A stretch of 64,000 nucleotides of DNA from Epiperipatus broadwayi (GCA_028023455.1 JAQFVV010006231.1:7206036-7270035); one strand, 5' to 3'; shown: positions 49,960 through 59,550, counted from the stretch's first letter. The notes: a model not told the origin generated them from the sequence alone. Numbers and translations are program-made.

Positions 49960-52680
49960 GACAATCTTATATATTAGAGAAGTGAAAAATTCTCAGAAAA
50001 ATTGATAGTGAATGAAGAATAGCTTAAACACCATCACAAACAATGAATTGAGTATCCCTAAAAACCAAATAAATGATAGAATTGGCTTAACTTGGCACAA
50101 AATTGAAGTTCTTAGTTTATATATGAAAATTAACATTGTTAAATCTGTATAATTAGGTTGAATAATATATATGTAATAAAGTAATATTCTATATATTTAT
50201 GTATTTGCAGCTCTGAGGAAGGGTTGAATATTTAAAACTGTCAACTTATATTTGAAAATATTAACTGCATGTTTTAAGGGCATTTGAAAAGTAGTTATTA
50301 TTATTGTTTGTATTTATTATATCATTTGACATGACATGGCCATTATTTACAGTATTTTTTCAAAATCTTGTTTTTATCATGTACTATAATATTGGAATTA
50401 AAGACCATCATGTCTGTCAAAAGGTATATCCGCATACTAAACTAGACCATCTTACCAAAACTTTATGTTCAAATCTTATTAAAAAATTTCAATTGTTTTT
50501 CTTTAAGATCATCAATTCTCTTTTTATTTCTCGTATCATTTTAATTGTTTAAATTCATTTTTTATAATAAATATATGTTTAATCTATATATTTTTTTTTT
50601 TATAATTTCATAAAATCTTTTTTTACTATTTTCAATATTACTACATTAAATTAATAGCAAACAAAACACAATCTTCTATTTTAAAAATAGTCCATTGATT
50701 TCAATATATAAAACAAGTCACATGCAACTTCTTCTTTATAAATCTTGATTTATATAAAAAAGCTTTCCAATTTATCTTTCTCATTCTCTTTTAAATCCAC
50801 TTTTCATTTTTTTTTAAATGACCTCTGGTTGATATAAAGGCTCAAATCCTTTTTATTAAATTTAATTTCAATAATCCACAAGAATAATCTGTTTTCTAGA
50901 AGTAACATATATACACATATATCTCAATATATATATATATGAAGTTAAATTTAAATATATTTAAAAATGTGTATATGAAGTTAAATTATAATGTGTTTTG
51001 TATGTCTTATTCACTGAAAAAAAAATAAAGTGGATGTTTCAGAATGCATCCATAGTGAGAGAGAGAGGTTGATTTGACTTCTGTGCTGATCGAAGATTAT
51101 GATGCTCTGATTAAAAACAAAAACCTGCAAATATAGATTATAATTTTTTAAATATATATATATTGGAATAAATTTCAAGAAAGATAAAGTTATTTTGTGA
51201 CTCAATAAAGTTTTTATATGAAAACTTTTATATATAATGATTATCCTGGGTGTAAATAAATGTATGTTGGAATATTTTTTTAATGTATGTGTGTGTCTGT
51301 CTTCACTGAATTTTTTTCATATTATTTGAAACAATTAGTTTGAGCTAGAAATATTGGCATCCATATTTGTAGTCCTGGTATAATTATTATTATGTTGTGT
51401 TTTTTTTTTTTAAAATTTTTTTTTATAAATTTAAATCTGTTTGATACACTTATGAAATGAACTTTTAAAAAAAAGCTATAAAAACAATAAGAGATACATT
51501 ATAACAATAGATTATTATGTTTTTATCATTTAAAAACAATATTGTTTATGCTAAAGAACTGATAAGTCAGGTGATTAAATTTAATAAGTGAAATATTTGT
51601 TTAGATTTTATAAAGTTTATGAAAACTGAGTAGTATATTTAGAACAAGTGAAAGAGTAAAGTTTTTGTCTTTGTTTTGCTAGTATTTTTGTGTTGACAAT
51701 TAGAGTGTATGCTTTCATATCTGTTTGCAATCAGAGTTTTCTTAAAACTACGCCAAATTTATATTTTGTTAGATATGCAGTGGCTACTATTCATAGATAT
51801 AATATTACCATTAGTTTGAGATATAATATCGTAAAAGATTCCCCTTATCATAGTATATATAGAAATGTCCAATGCAAATAAAATGCTAAATATTTCATAC
51901 ATGCTGATTTCATAGTCATTACTATAGAAAATAGAAGATAAGCTCATATTAACCTTTGAATAAAACATCATTTCTTTTGTATAAATGAATAAACACACAG
52001 TATTAGGATATAATGCTTGTGTAGTAAAGTTGGGACATGCATTCAAAATCAATCACTGTCAACAAAAACAAAGGAAAGAAATATAATTGGTATCATTATT
52101 TGCAAATTCACTAGTATAGTGAAACATGACAAATATTTTTAAGTCATTATGCTGCTTTTAACTTGAGAATATATTAATATGGCATATTTCTATATACGTG
52201 TATACAAAAGTTGACTAACAAAAAGTGAAACTTTTTTTTTGAACAGTTCATATTTAAAAAGTACTAAATATTATAAGTTTATCTGATGTCACTAGGCCTT
52301 TAGCATGTGAAATAGAAAGGAAGAAATCATCTGCGGGAGTATCAAATGCCAATACTTTATCTAGAACAAGCTTTCTGAAAGAAAATAAATAGAAGTTACA
52401 TTGACATATGGAAAAATGGATTTACAAAACATGGATGAATTAAAGAAAAAAATTAAATATAGTCATTGCCTATCAAGCGCAGCTTAGCATATTACTTATA
52501 ATGGGTCACATGAAAATATTCTAATGACAATAGTAGGCAGATACAGACTGCAATTTAAAACAGAAACTATTAAATTCAAATCAACCAATAAAATAAGCTG
52601 GATTTAAAAGAGATTACAGCACAATAGTTTATTTTTAAGTATTAAGAAAAGTTACTGAAAAGATATAAGGTTTTGTTAAA
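49960..52680. other. AT-rich stretch, nothing recognised
   Basis: There are simple repeats, including (AT)n near 50,930 and 51,160, and a (GA)n-like patch near 51,058. None of the open frames shows conserved content. Confidence 0.55.
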
Positions 52681-52789
52681 ATAGGCAAAACTCTCCATAC
52701 AGTAGGGCCACTCAGTGCAAACCAGAGTAATCGATGGATGCCAGAAGGATTGTGCATAAAATCCCTATCTAATGCCTACTCATCCAATA

Positions 52790-52831
52790 TCCCCAAACTA
52801 GTTTCTAGATTATGGCTTTTGTCAGTGAGGA
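52790..52831 (-). ncRNA. Hammerhead ribozyme motif, family A, decayed
   Basis: Minus strand: TCCTCA, CTGACAA (G8 of the core lost), stem II no longer pairing, GAA, ACTAGT, T in place of C17, TGGGGA. It is probably inactive. Confidence 0.65.
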
Positions 52832-53004
52832 GCCTTGGATCTGAGAGCACTGCACCTAAATCTTAGGATTTAATGCAACCCTCTAGCAGCCACCTTTTAT
52901 CTTTACTTAACTACAAAACTATGAGTTTAAAATTTGAAAACTCAATATTTTCAATCCAAGCTCAGTAGTTTATATAATCATATAGGTCTGAACTCATCCA
53001 AGGC

Positions 53005-53046
53005 TCCTCACTGACGAAAGCCACAAGCTAGAAACTAGTCTGGGGT
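53005..53046 (+). ncRNA. Hammerhead ribozyme motif, family A, with compensatory stem II change
   Basis: Plus strand: TCCTCA, CTGACGA, AAGC-CACAA-GCTA, GAA, ACTAGT, C, TGGGGT. The core is intact (the variable position 7 is C). Stem II uses AGC/GCT where the other copies use GGC/GCC, so a G-C pair became A-U with pairing kept. Stem I pairs over 5 bp. It is in the same sense as SAAL1 and about 1.7 kb upstream of the exon at 54,765. Confidence 0.82.
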
Positions 53047-53519
53047 TATTGGATGAGTAGGCACTAGATAGGGATTTTATGCACAAGCCTTCTGACCTCC
53101 ATTGATTACTCTGGTTTGCACTGAATGGCACTTCTGTATAGAGAGTTTTGTCTGTTTAACAACAGTTATGAGCAAGCATAAGAAATGGTGATCATGTGAT
53201 GTAGGGTTTTGCATTTTACATTGGGTATGTAAGTTATGAAAAAGCATTATACTTTATAAGTATTTTTGTGGTGATCAGTTTTTTGGAATATCGGGATATC
53301 AAATCAGAATATTGTCATATTTTGAACAGTATTTTGAAATTGAACAAGAATATTACACTATATGGTGACATTAAGTTGATTAATATTTATTAGACGGAAT
53401 GATAAGTGATTTCATCTCTCCAGAACTTTTATAGCAATTTTATGCAAGGAATTTGTGTATTAATTAGAGAGTAAAACAAGACCTCCAACTATTAAAAAAA
53501 GTATTTTGCTTTTTATCTT

Positions 53520-53870
53520 CTCAGTGTTTACTTATTGATTTGAGATTTGGATTTTTAATAAAAGACCAATATAAGAACTTCAAACCATAGAATAAATGAA
53601 AAAATGCATATTGTTATTAATAAATAGGAATCAAAAGTGAATTACTTGAATGAGAGAATAAATAAGTATCATTGTCTTTATTGAAATAATTATGAAGTTG
53701 AAATGGAGTGCTAGAGGTAACTAATTAGATAATTGAAATTTTAAACTGTACCCCAAAAGATTCTAAGAGACTCTAAGACCATATGAAATAGATAGATAAG
53801 GAACTTTGTTTGATTAAATGAATTATATTCAGATAAACCTTAAATGGATTAATAATGTTTGAAATGATTA
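53520..53870 (+). mobile_element. RTE-like LINE C-terminal fragment
   Basis: Frames give a decayed Y-G-F-x-x-x-x-L-x-K-R equivalent near 53,530-53,570, and near 53,740-53,775 EILNCTPKDSKRL. This matches the family pattern near the end of RTE-type proteins (R-W-T-x-x-x-x-x-W-x-P-x-D-x-K-R). It is bounded upstream by a family A hammerhead insertion. Confidence 0.5.
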
Positions 53871-54092
53871 GTTTTATTTATTTTCACTAGCATATCAAAA
53901 CTAAATATTCTCTGCTAAACTTTTGTATGTACTTTGTGTGTGTTTGTGTGTATTATAATGATTAATTAGTTAATTAATGAAATGTTAACATTATTTAATG
54001 TATGAATCTATCAGGAATAAAAATGGTAAGAAAAAAAACATTGTTGATAAATTATTTAACGTGAATGAAAGAAAGGGACTTAAAGATTTAAT

Positions 54093-54203
54093 TGGTAATA
54101 AGAGGACATCGTATTGTTCTTATCAATATTGTTGATACTTTATTTAGATGATAATAAGAGAACATTATATTAATCTTATCAATATTGTTGATATTTTATT
54201 TTT
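54093..54203. repeat. Two-copy tandem repeat, about 59-bp unit
   Basis: AATAAGAG-ACAT block followed by CTTATCAATATTGTTGATA repeats once, with a few substitutions. Confidence 0.75.
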
Positions 54204-54764
54204 TTAAAAAAATTTAAATTATTTGATTTTATCTAGTTTATTACTAAATCAATTAAATAATATGCTTGTTAAGTATTAAAAATTGCTATCATTAATATTC
54301 ATTCACAAAAGAAATAAAAAAATATCCTTTTTTTTTTTAAAGTTTAAAATGTTGGTAGTATAATTTTATAATAAAATGAGAAATATACAAAATCATCTCT
54401 TTTACCTACTTGCCCATTTAATTAATTGAATTTAACATGTATATAAAAAGCCTTTATCAAATTTTATATATATTATGTTTACAATATCCTATTAATTATT
54501 TCATTTATCATATTTCTAGCCAACTTTTATTATTTTAATCTCTGGCCTTAAACTGATGAAATATTGAGATTCATTTATGTGATTTTTTAAAAGAAACTTA
54601 ACATCAAAGTAATAACTTTTTGTTTATGACTGCATTTCTTTTAATGCAAGCTTGATGATCAATTCTTGATTGTCCCTATATTGAATTGTAATATTTGTCA
54701 TGCTAATATATTTATTATTACGCTTATTTGTCTTCATATTAATTATAATTCAATTTATTTTTAG

Positions 54765-54844
54765 GAAATTTCTGTTGGTATTTTGGCCAATATAGCTTGC
54801 AATCCTGATATATGTGAATTAATGTCCAAGAATGAAAAATTAAT
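54765..54844 (+). CDS. SAAL1: SAAL1 internal coding exon (armadillo-like repeat)
   Basis: This 80-nt exon comprises 26 codons plus 2 nt. The acceptor TTTTTAG ends at 54,764 and the donor GTAAGT starts at 54,845. The peptide begins EISVGILANIACNPDICELM and ends NEKL. It matches the human SAAL1 stretch EICVGILGNMACFQEICVSI, which is the most conserved part of the family, including G-I-L-x-N-x-A-C. The exon ends in phase 2 (AT), and the next exon supplies the third base of an isoleucine codon, which supports these exon borders. It is separated from the preceding exon by about 22.8 kb of repeat-filled intron. Confidence 0.9.
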
Positions 54845-54919
54845 GTAAGTAATATTTATATTATATTAAGAAATTATAGATTTCTAAAAGTCTTACTAAC
54901 AGAACATCGCATGATTTTT

Positions 54920-55480
54920 CTAACTTGTTCATGTTCTCTTAAGAGCAATTCTCTTTATCCTATACTAGAATCATCCACTGTAAGTTTGAATAATTAATAG
55001 GCAGTAGATGATATAATCTATAATATCCACATTCCCAGACTGATTTCTGGCGTTTGTTTTCATCAGTGAGGATTTAGAATTCAAAACTGAAATTAATCTG
55101 CTTATGCATCTAGCTGGCACTTGGTATTTTTTAATACTATTGAAGTTAGCAATCTGAAATAAAAAAAAAGAAACCAATAAAGTTTTTAATCTGTGTCACT
55201 TCATTTGCATAGTTGTATAGATAAGACACTGGATCAGTTTTTATATATTTTAGTAAACTCAATTTATATTGTGGCTGGAAAGGTCAATACCATCAGCATC
55301 ACTTGACTTTTTCAGCCTACATATGTTTCCAATAGCAGTTCTCTTCATTCCATCTTTCTATGAGATTGATTAATCAGTGAATACAGATAGTGCTATAATA
55401 TTCATTTTTTCTAGATCATTTTCTGGTTTTTGCTTTCAAAGTTATAAATCATATAGAAATTGACTTGAGTTGAACCAACT
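54920..55480 (-). mobile_element. Hammerhead repeat family C: tandem pair, diverged
   Basis: Two related units about 380 bp apart contain, on the minus strand, a hammerhead remnant (55,032-55,072; traces near 55,410-55,440) followed by matching downstream blocks (AGAGAATTGCTCTTAAGAG versus AGAGAACTGCTATTGG). Relatives occur at 63.4-63.8 kb. The element fills most of the short SAAL1 intron between the exons at 54,765 and 55,711, antisense to the gene. Confidence 0.65.
55032..55072 (-). ncRNA. Hammerhead ribozyme motif, family C, decayed stem II
   Basis: Minus strand: TCCTCA, CTGATGA, a 12-nt stretch where stem II no longer pairs, GAA, ATCAGT, C, TGGGAA. Stem I matches family A with one mismatch and the core is intact, but stem III is no longer a palindrome. 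The shared stem I suggests that C and A have a common origin. Confidence 0.65.
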
Positions 55481-55710
55481 TTAGAGTAAGAATAATTTTT
55501 TTTAAGAAATTTACATACAAAAATGTATATTATAAAGAATTATTAGAATTTAGCAATATTTTTAGACAGAGATAATTATAAGATTTATTCTACTCACATT
55601 CACATACATATATATGTAGAAGGTTGAATTGGGCAGAACTTTTTTGCATAATTTTGAGCTCATCACGATACACACACAATTGCATTAATATATATTTTTT
55701 TTAATTTCAG

Positions 55711-55770
55711 ATCAATTATTGTTTTACTTCTTCAAAATCATGATACAAGAATTCTTACTGAAACTACAAG
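55711..55770 (+). CDS. SAAL1: SAAL1 internal coding exon
   Basis: This 60-nt exon follows a strong polypyrimidine tract and TTTCAG (ending 55,710) and is followed by the donor GTATTT at 55,771. The first base completes the split Ile codon. The peptide then reads SIIVLLLQNHDTRILTETTR (last Arg codon split AG/N). It corresponds to the human SAAL1 segment LGQVLLHCLYDSDPPTLLETSR. The conserved LxET-R motif at the exon end matches the family. The following exon, expected to begin with a leucine-rich helix, was not found in the remaining 8.2 kb, so the gene continues beyond the window or its next exon was missed. Confidence 0.82.
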
Positions 55771-56030
55771 GTATTTTATTGTTTGTAATGTTTAATTTTT
55801 TGTTTTAATATATGATATGTCATAATGTGATTTAAACATCATAAAAAAAACATTATTGATTTTTGGCAATACTTTGGGGTCATTTTTTAATTTTGCATAT
55901 ATATGCATAATCAAAAAAAAAATCATAATTATTTCTTAATTTTAATCTGTTAAATAAATTTTACTTCATGATCAAAAATTTTATAATAATGTTGACAAAT
56001 ACATGTTGCTGTATGGAAGAATTTATAATC

Positions 56031-56175
56031 ACTAAACATCACATGATCACAATTTTTTGTGCTTGCTCATAACTGTAGGCACTGGATAGGGATTTTATGC
56101 ACAGCCTTCTGGAATCCATTAATTACTCTGGCTTGCACTGAGTGGCACTATTGTATGGAGAGTTTTGCCTGTTTT
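56031..56175 (+). mobile_element. Hammerhead repeat family A: 145-bp truncated copy with 14-bp target duplication
   Basis: The copy carries the two ends of family A but no ribozyme: an inverted-end piece (56,031 to about 56,076) fused to the plus-oriented unit end starting TAGGCACTGGATAGGG. It is flanked by the exact 14-mer AAGAATTTATAATC at 56,017-56,030 and 56,176-56,189. Confidence 0.85.
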
Positions 56176-56900
56176 AAGAATTTATAATCCTTACATTTTT
56201 TACATACATTGATACATGAATGTGATTATGAACATAATTCAAACTATCAAGTTCTAATAGATCTAGAGATGCACTTATTATTTAAATGAATGAATGCAAC
56301 ATGTAGTAGTTGGAAAATTATTTAGCAATTTTAAGTTTTACAGAAAAACTAAGTACATGTTTTAACAAAAAAAACTATACTATATAAATAACAAAAAATA
56401 GATTTCAAAGCCATTTTTGATTGTGAACTTAGATCACTTGCCTTTCATAGTCAATCAATTCCTGCAAAACTTGTTTTCTACTTCAAATTCATACTTGTCT
56501 TACCAATATAACGGTATGGTTAAGAATGTGATCTATTTACACCTAATAAAGGAATTTGCTAGAATTATCTGTTTATATCAATATTGTTTGAAATCTACTT
56601 GGATCTGTTAGTTAAATTATTGGATAAATCACAAAAGGCTTTTTCTGTCTCTTCACGGTGTTATAATTAACTCGATTTCCTTTACTAATGATTTATTAAT
56701 AATCTTCATAACCAGATAAATTAGTCATTGTGGCAAATCTGTATTGGCAAGTTAATGATAAGATGATAAGCTAAACTCAATGACCAAACCATATATATAT
56801 ATATGATCACTAGATGGAGCTTTAACAATAGCTCCTAACAAGCTTTGTTTACACAAATGCCGAGTGAGATAGAATTCAATATCTCTTTCATTGTTTCCCA

Positions 56901-56945
56901 CCTCCAGACCATGGTTTCGAGCTAGTTGGCTCACGTCAGTGAAGG
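56901..56945 (-). ncRNA. Hammerhead ribozyme motif, family B, copy 1
   Basis: Minus strand: CCTTCA, CTGACGT, GAGC-CAACTA-GCTC, GAA, ACCATGGT, C, TGGAGG. Stem I is 6 bp with one G-U, stem II is 4 bp with the conserved G-C at its base, and stem III is the 8-nt palindrome ACCATGGT. The only deviation from consensus is position 9 (A to U), shared by all four copies seen here. Confidence 0.75.
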
Positions 56946-57318
56946 GTTGGAAGATTAGAAACTAGATCTAAATACTAACTCTAACATCAGCATTTATCAA
57001 ACACATTTCTATCAGTTTGAAAGCATGAAATTTCTCAGACACATAATGTCTTCAAATCCAGCTTAACAAACTAGATAGCTATATGGGTCTGAAATCAGTT
57101 CAGTTTCACCATATAGTAAAAGCCTCTGCAATATATATAATTGCAAATACCTTCAAGGGTACATTTATGATAAACAAAACAAGTTATTAAATTTTGTAAC
57201 TTGCTTTTAGCTTGCATTTTATGATCACTAGATGGAGCTTTACCAATAGCTCCTAACAAGCTTTGTTTACATAAATGCCGAGAGAGATAGAATTCAATAT
57301 CTCTTTCGTTGTCTCCCA

Positions 57319-57363
57319 CCTCCAGTCCATGGTTTCAAGCTAGTTGGCTCACGTCAGTGAAGG
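57319..57363 (-). ncRNA. Hammerhead ribozyme motif, family B, copy 2
   Basis: This is the same layout as copy 1. Stem II has one change (GCTT for GCTC), and the base before C17 is A, which breaks the first stem III pair. The position-9 U is also present. Confidence 0.68.
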
Positions 57364-57684
57364 GTTGGAAGATTAGAAACTAGATCTAAATACTAACTCT
57401 AACATCAGCATTTATCAAACACGTTTCTATCAGTTTGAAAGCATGAAAGTTTTCAGACACGTAATGTCTTCAAATCCAGCTTAACAAACTAGATAGCTAT
57501 ATGGGTCTGAAATTAGTTCAGTTTCACCATATAATAACTGAAACGCAGGCTTGTTATATACCTGTGGCTATATATATGCAATATAGGGTATATGAGCACA
57601 GACTTTCACACCACCCACCTCTCTCCACTCTATCTAATAACACTGATACACCTAAACACATATATGCTGAAAAGAATAATAATC

Positions 57685-57728
57685 ACCAATATATGTATTT
57701 CATGCTAAACCAGCAATCATCAGTTGGT
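57685..57728 (-). ncRNA. Hammerhead ribozyme motif, family D, copy 1
   Basis: Minus strand: ACCAA, CTGATGA, T-TGCT-GGTTT-AGCA-T, GAA, ATACATAT, A, TTGGT. Stem I is 5 bp and stem II is 4 bp with a U-U mismatch at its base. Stem III has one change from the palindrome ATACGTAT of the other two copies. Confidence 0.75.
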
Positions 57729-58152
57729 CCAGACTATCATCTTTACACACATATATAGTATAAGTGCTCAGATATATATTAAGATAGACTATCCTCATAG
57801 TTTAATGGACAGGCTTCAATCCACTCCAACTCTTCAACCGTCCATCCAATTGAAAATCTGATGATGGAATGCTCAAAGGCCACCCTGAGGCCGAGATTAT
57901 TGTCACACCCATGTTGACCTAAGGTCAATCTGAACCCCACATGTACAGGACATAATCCATTTAATACATATGCAAGGTTGGGCAGACATCTCTATAATGT
58001 AATAACTGAAACACAGGCTTGTTATATACCTGTGGCTATATATATGTAATATAGGGTATATGAGCACAGACTTTCACACCACCCACCTCTCTCCACTCTA
58101 TCTAATAACACTGATACACCTAAACACATATATGCTGAAAAGATAAATAATC

Positions 58153-58196
58153 ACCAATATACGTATTTCATGCTAAACCAGCAATCATCAGTTGGT
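58153..58196 (-). ncRNA. Hammerhead ribozyme motif, family D, copy 2
   Basis: Minus strand: ACCAA, CTGATGA, TTGCT-GGTTT-AGCAT, GAA, ATACGTAT, A, TTGGT. The core is complete, the cleavage-site nucleotide 17 is A (allowed as H), and stem III is a perfect 8-nt palindrome. Confidence 0.8.
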
Positions 58197-58417
58197 CCAG
58201 ACTATCATCTTTACACACATATATAGTATAAGTGCTCAGATATATATTAAGATAGACTATCCTCATAGTTTAATGGACAGGCTTCAATCCACTCCACACT
58301 CCAACTCTTCAACCGTCCATCCAATTGAAAATCTGATGATGGAATGCTCAAAGGCCACCCTGAGGCCGAGATTATTGTCACACCCATGTTGACCTAAGGT
58401 CAATCTGAACCCCACAT

Positions 58418-58991
58418 GTATATTGGTGATTATTTATCTTTTCAGCATATATGTGTTTAGGCGTATCAGTGTTATTAGATAGAGTGGAGAGAGGTGGGTG
58501 GTGTGAAAGTCTGTGCTCATATACCCTATATTACATATATATAGCCACAGGTATATAACAAGCCTGTGTTTCAGTTATTACATTATAGAGATGTCTGCCC
58601 ATCCTTGCATATGTATTAAATGGATTATGTCCTGTACATGTGGGGTTCAGATTGACCTTAGGTCAACATGGGTGTGACAATAATCTCGGCCTCAGGGTGG
58701 CCTTTGAGCATTCCATCATCAGATTTTCAATTGGATGGATGGTTGAAGAGTTGGAGTGTGGAGTGATTGAAGCCTGTCCATTAAACTATGAGGATAGTCT
58801 ATCTTAATATATATCTGAGCACTTATACTATATATGTGTGTAAAGATGATAGTCTGGACCAACTGATGATTGCTGGTTTAGCATGAAATACGTATATTGG
58901 TGATTATTTATCTTTTCAGCATATATGTGTTTAGGTGTATCAGTGTTATTAGATAGAGTGGAGAGAGGTGGGTGGTGTGAAAGTCTGTGCT
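58418..58991 (+). mobile_element. Family D hammerhead repeat, inverted copy beginning at the ribozyme cleavage region
   Basis: The inverted copy starts GTATATTGGTGATT. In the complete ribozyme the cleavage point is expected between GTATA and TTGGT, so the left edge of this copy is within about five bases of it. The copy then runs for one unit (next GTATATTGG at 58,892) plus about 100 bp and joins family B sequence near 58,991. Confidence 0.75.
58858..58901 (+). ncRNA. Hammerhead ribozyme motif, family D, plus-strand copy
   Basis: Plus strand: ACCAA, CTGATGA, TTGCT-GGTTT-AGCAT, GAA, ATACGTAT, A, TTGGT, identical to copy 2. If the SAAL1 transcript extends past 55,770 as expected, this motif is in its pre-mRNA in the sense orientation. 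Confidence 0.8.
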
Positions 58992-59099
58992 CATATACCC
59001 TATATTTCACCATATAGTAAAAGTGCAAACTGATAGAAACGTGTTTGATAAATGCTGATGTTAGAGTTAGTATTTAAATCTAGTTTCTAGTCTTCCAAC

Positions 59100-59144
59100 C
59101 CTTCACTGACGTGAGCCAACTAGCTCGAAATCATGGTCTGGAGG
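59100..59144 (+). ncRNA. Hammerhead ribozyme motif, family B, copy 3
   Basis: Plus strand: CCTTCA, CTGACGT, GAGC-CAACTA-GCTC, GAA, ATCATGGT, C, TGGAGG. One change damages the stem III palindrome; the rest is as in copy 1, including U at position 9. Confidence 0.7.
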
Positions 59145-59505
59145 TAAAAGACAACGAAAGAGATATTGAATTCTATCTCTCTCAGCGTTTATATAAACAA
59201 AGCTTGTTAGGAACTATTGGTAAAGCTCCATCTAGTGATCATAAAATGCAAGCTAAAAGCAAGTTACGAAATTTATAACTTGTTTTGTTTATCATAAATG
59301 TACCCTTGAAGGTTTTTGCAATGATTGGCTTTTACTATATGATGAAACTGAACTGATTTCAGACCCATATAGCTATCTAGTTTGTTAAGCTGGATTTGAA
59401 GACATTATGTGTCTGAGAAATTTCATGCTTTCAAACTGACAGAAACGTGTTTACTAAATGCTGATGTTAGAGTTAGTATTTAGATCTTGTTTTTAGTCTT
59501 CCAAC

Positions 59506-59550
59506 CCTTCACTGATGTCGGCCAACTAGCTCGAAACCATGGTCTGGAGG
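59506..59550 (+). ncRNA. Hammerhead ribozyme motif, family B, copy 4
   Basis: Plus strand: CCTTCA, CTGATGT, CGGC-CAACTA-GCTC, GAA, ACCATGGT, C, TGGAGG. Stem III is intact and stem II is weakened to two or three pairs. Confidence 0.68.

Larger units (their letters stand above)
52683..53202. mobile_element. Hammerhead repeat family A: inverted pair
   Basis: A minus-oriented unit (from 52,683) and a plus-oriented unit (to about 53,202) are joined near 52,995, next to the block TATAGGTCTGAACTCA that families A and B share. The outer flanks both contain GGTTTTG, a possible mutated target duplication. Each arm has a ribozyme, one decayed and one with an intact core. Confidence 0.8.
9990..55770 (+). 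other. SAAL1: SAAL1 gene body, visible part, with two introns of more than 20 kb
   Basis: Four exons (114, 84, 80 and 60 nt) give one continuous reading frame of 112 codons plus 2 nt. Introns are 10,104-31,877, 31,962-54,764 and 54,845-55,710. All acceptors end in AG, and donors are GTAAGT three times and GTATTT once. Only about 340 nt of this 45.8-kb stretch is coding. The introns hold LINEs, Penelope-like fragments, a long inverted repeat and hammerhead repeats on both strands. Promoter, first exons, last exons and polyadenylation site are not visible. Confidence 0.85.
56803..57531 (-). mobile_element. Family B hammerhead repeat, head-to-tail dimer (unit 418 bp)
   Basis: The start block ATGATCACTAGATGGAGC occurs at 56,803 and 57,221, giving a 418-bp period. 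Each unit has a ribozyme motif on the minus strand. About 170 bp beyond it lies the block TATGGGTCTGAAATCAGTTC, which is nearly identical to TATGGGTCTGAACTCAATTC at the corresponding place in family A. Confidence 0.82.
57532..58417 (-). mobile_element. Family D hammerhead repeat, head-to-tail copies (unit about 468 bp)
   Basis: The block TAATAACTGAAAC starts at 57,532 and again at 58,000, giving a 468-bp period. The second unit stops at 58,417 where the inverted copy begins. Each unit has a ribozyme on the minus strand and a separate hairpin CACAGG/CCTGTG (near 57,545 and 58,013). Confidence 0.82.

Noticed and set aside
57501-59028. Open frames of 66-85 codons in the family D units
   Set aside because: These are shadows of the repeat, present on both strands at mirrored positions, with low-complexity content.
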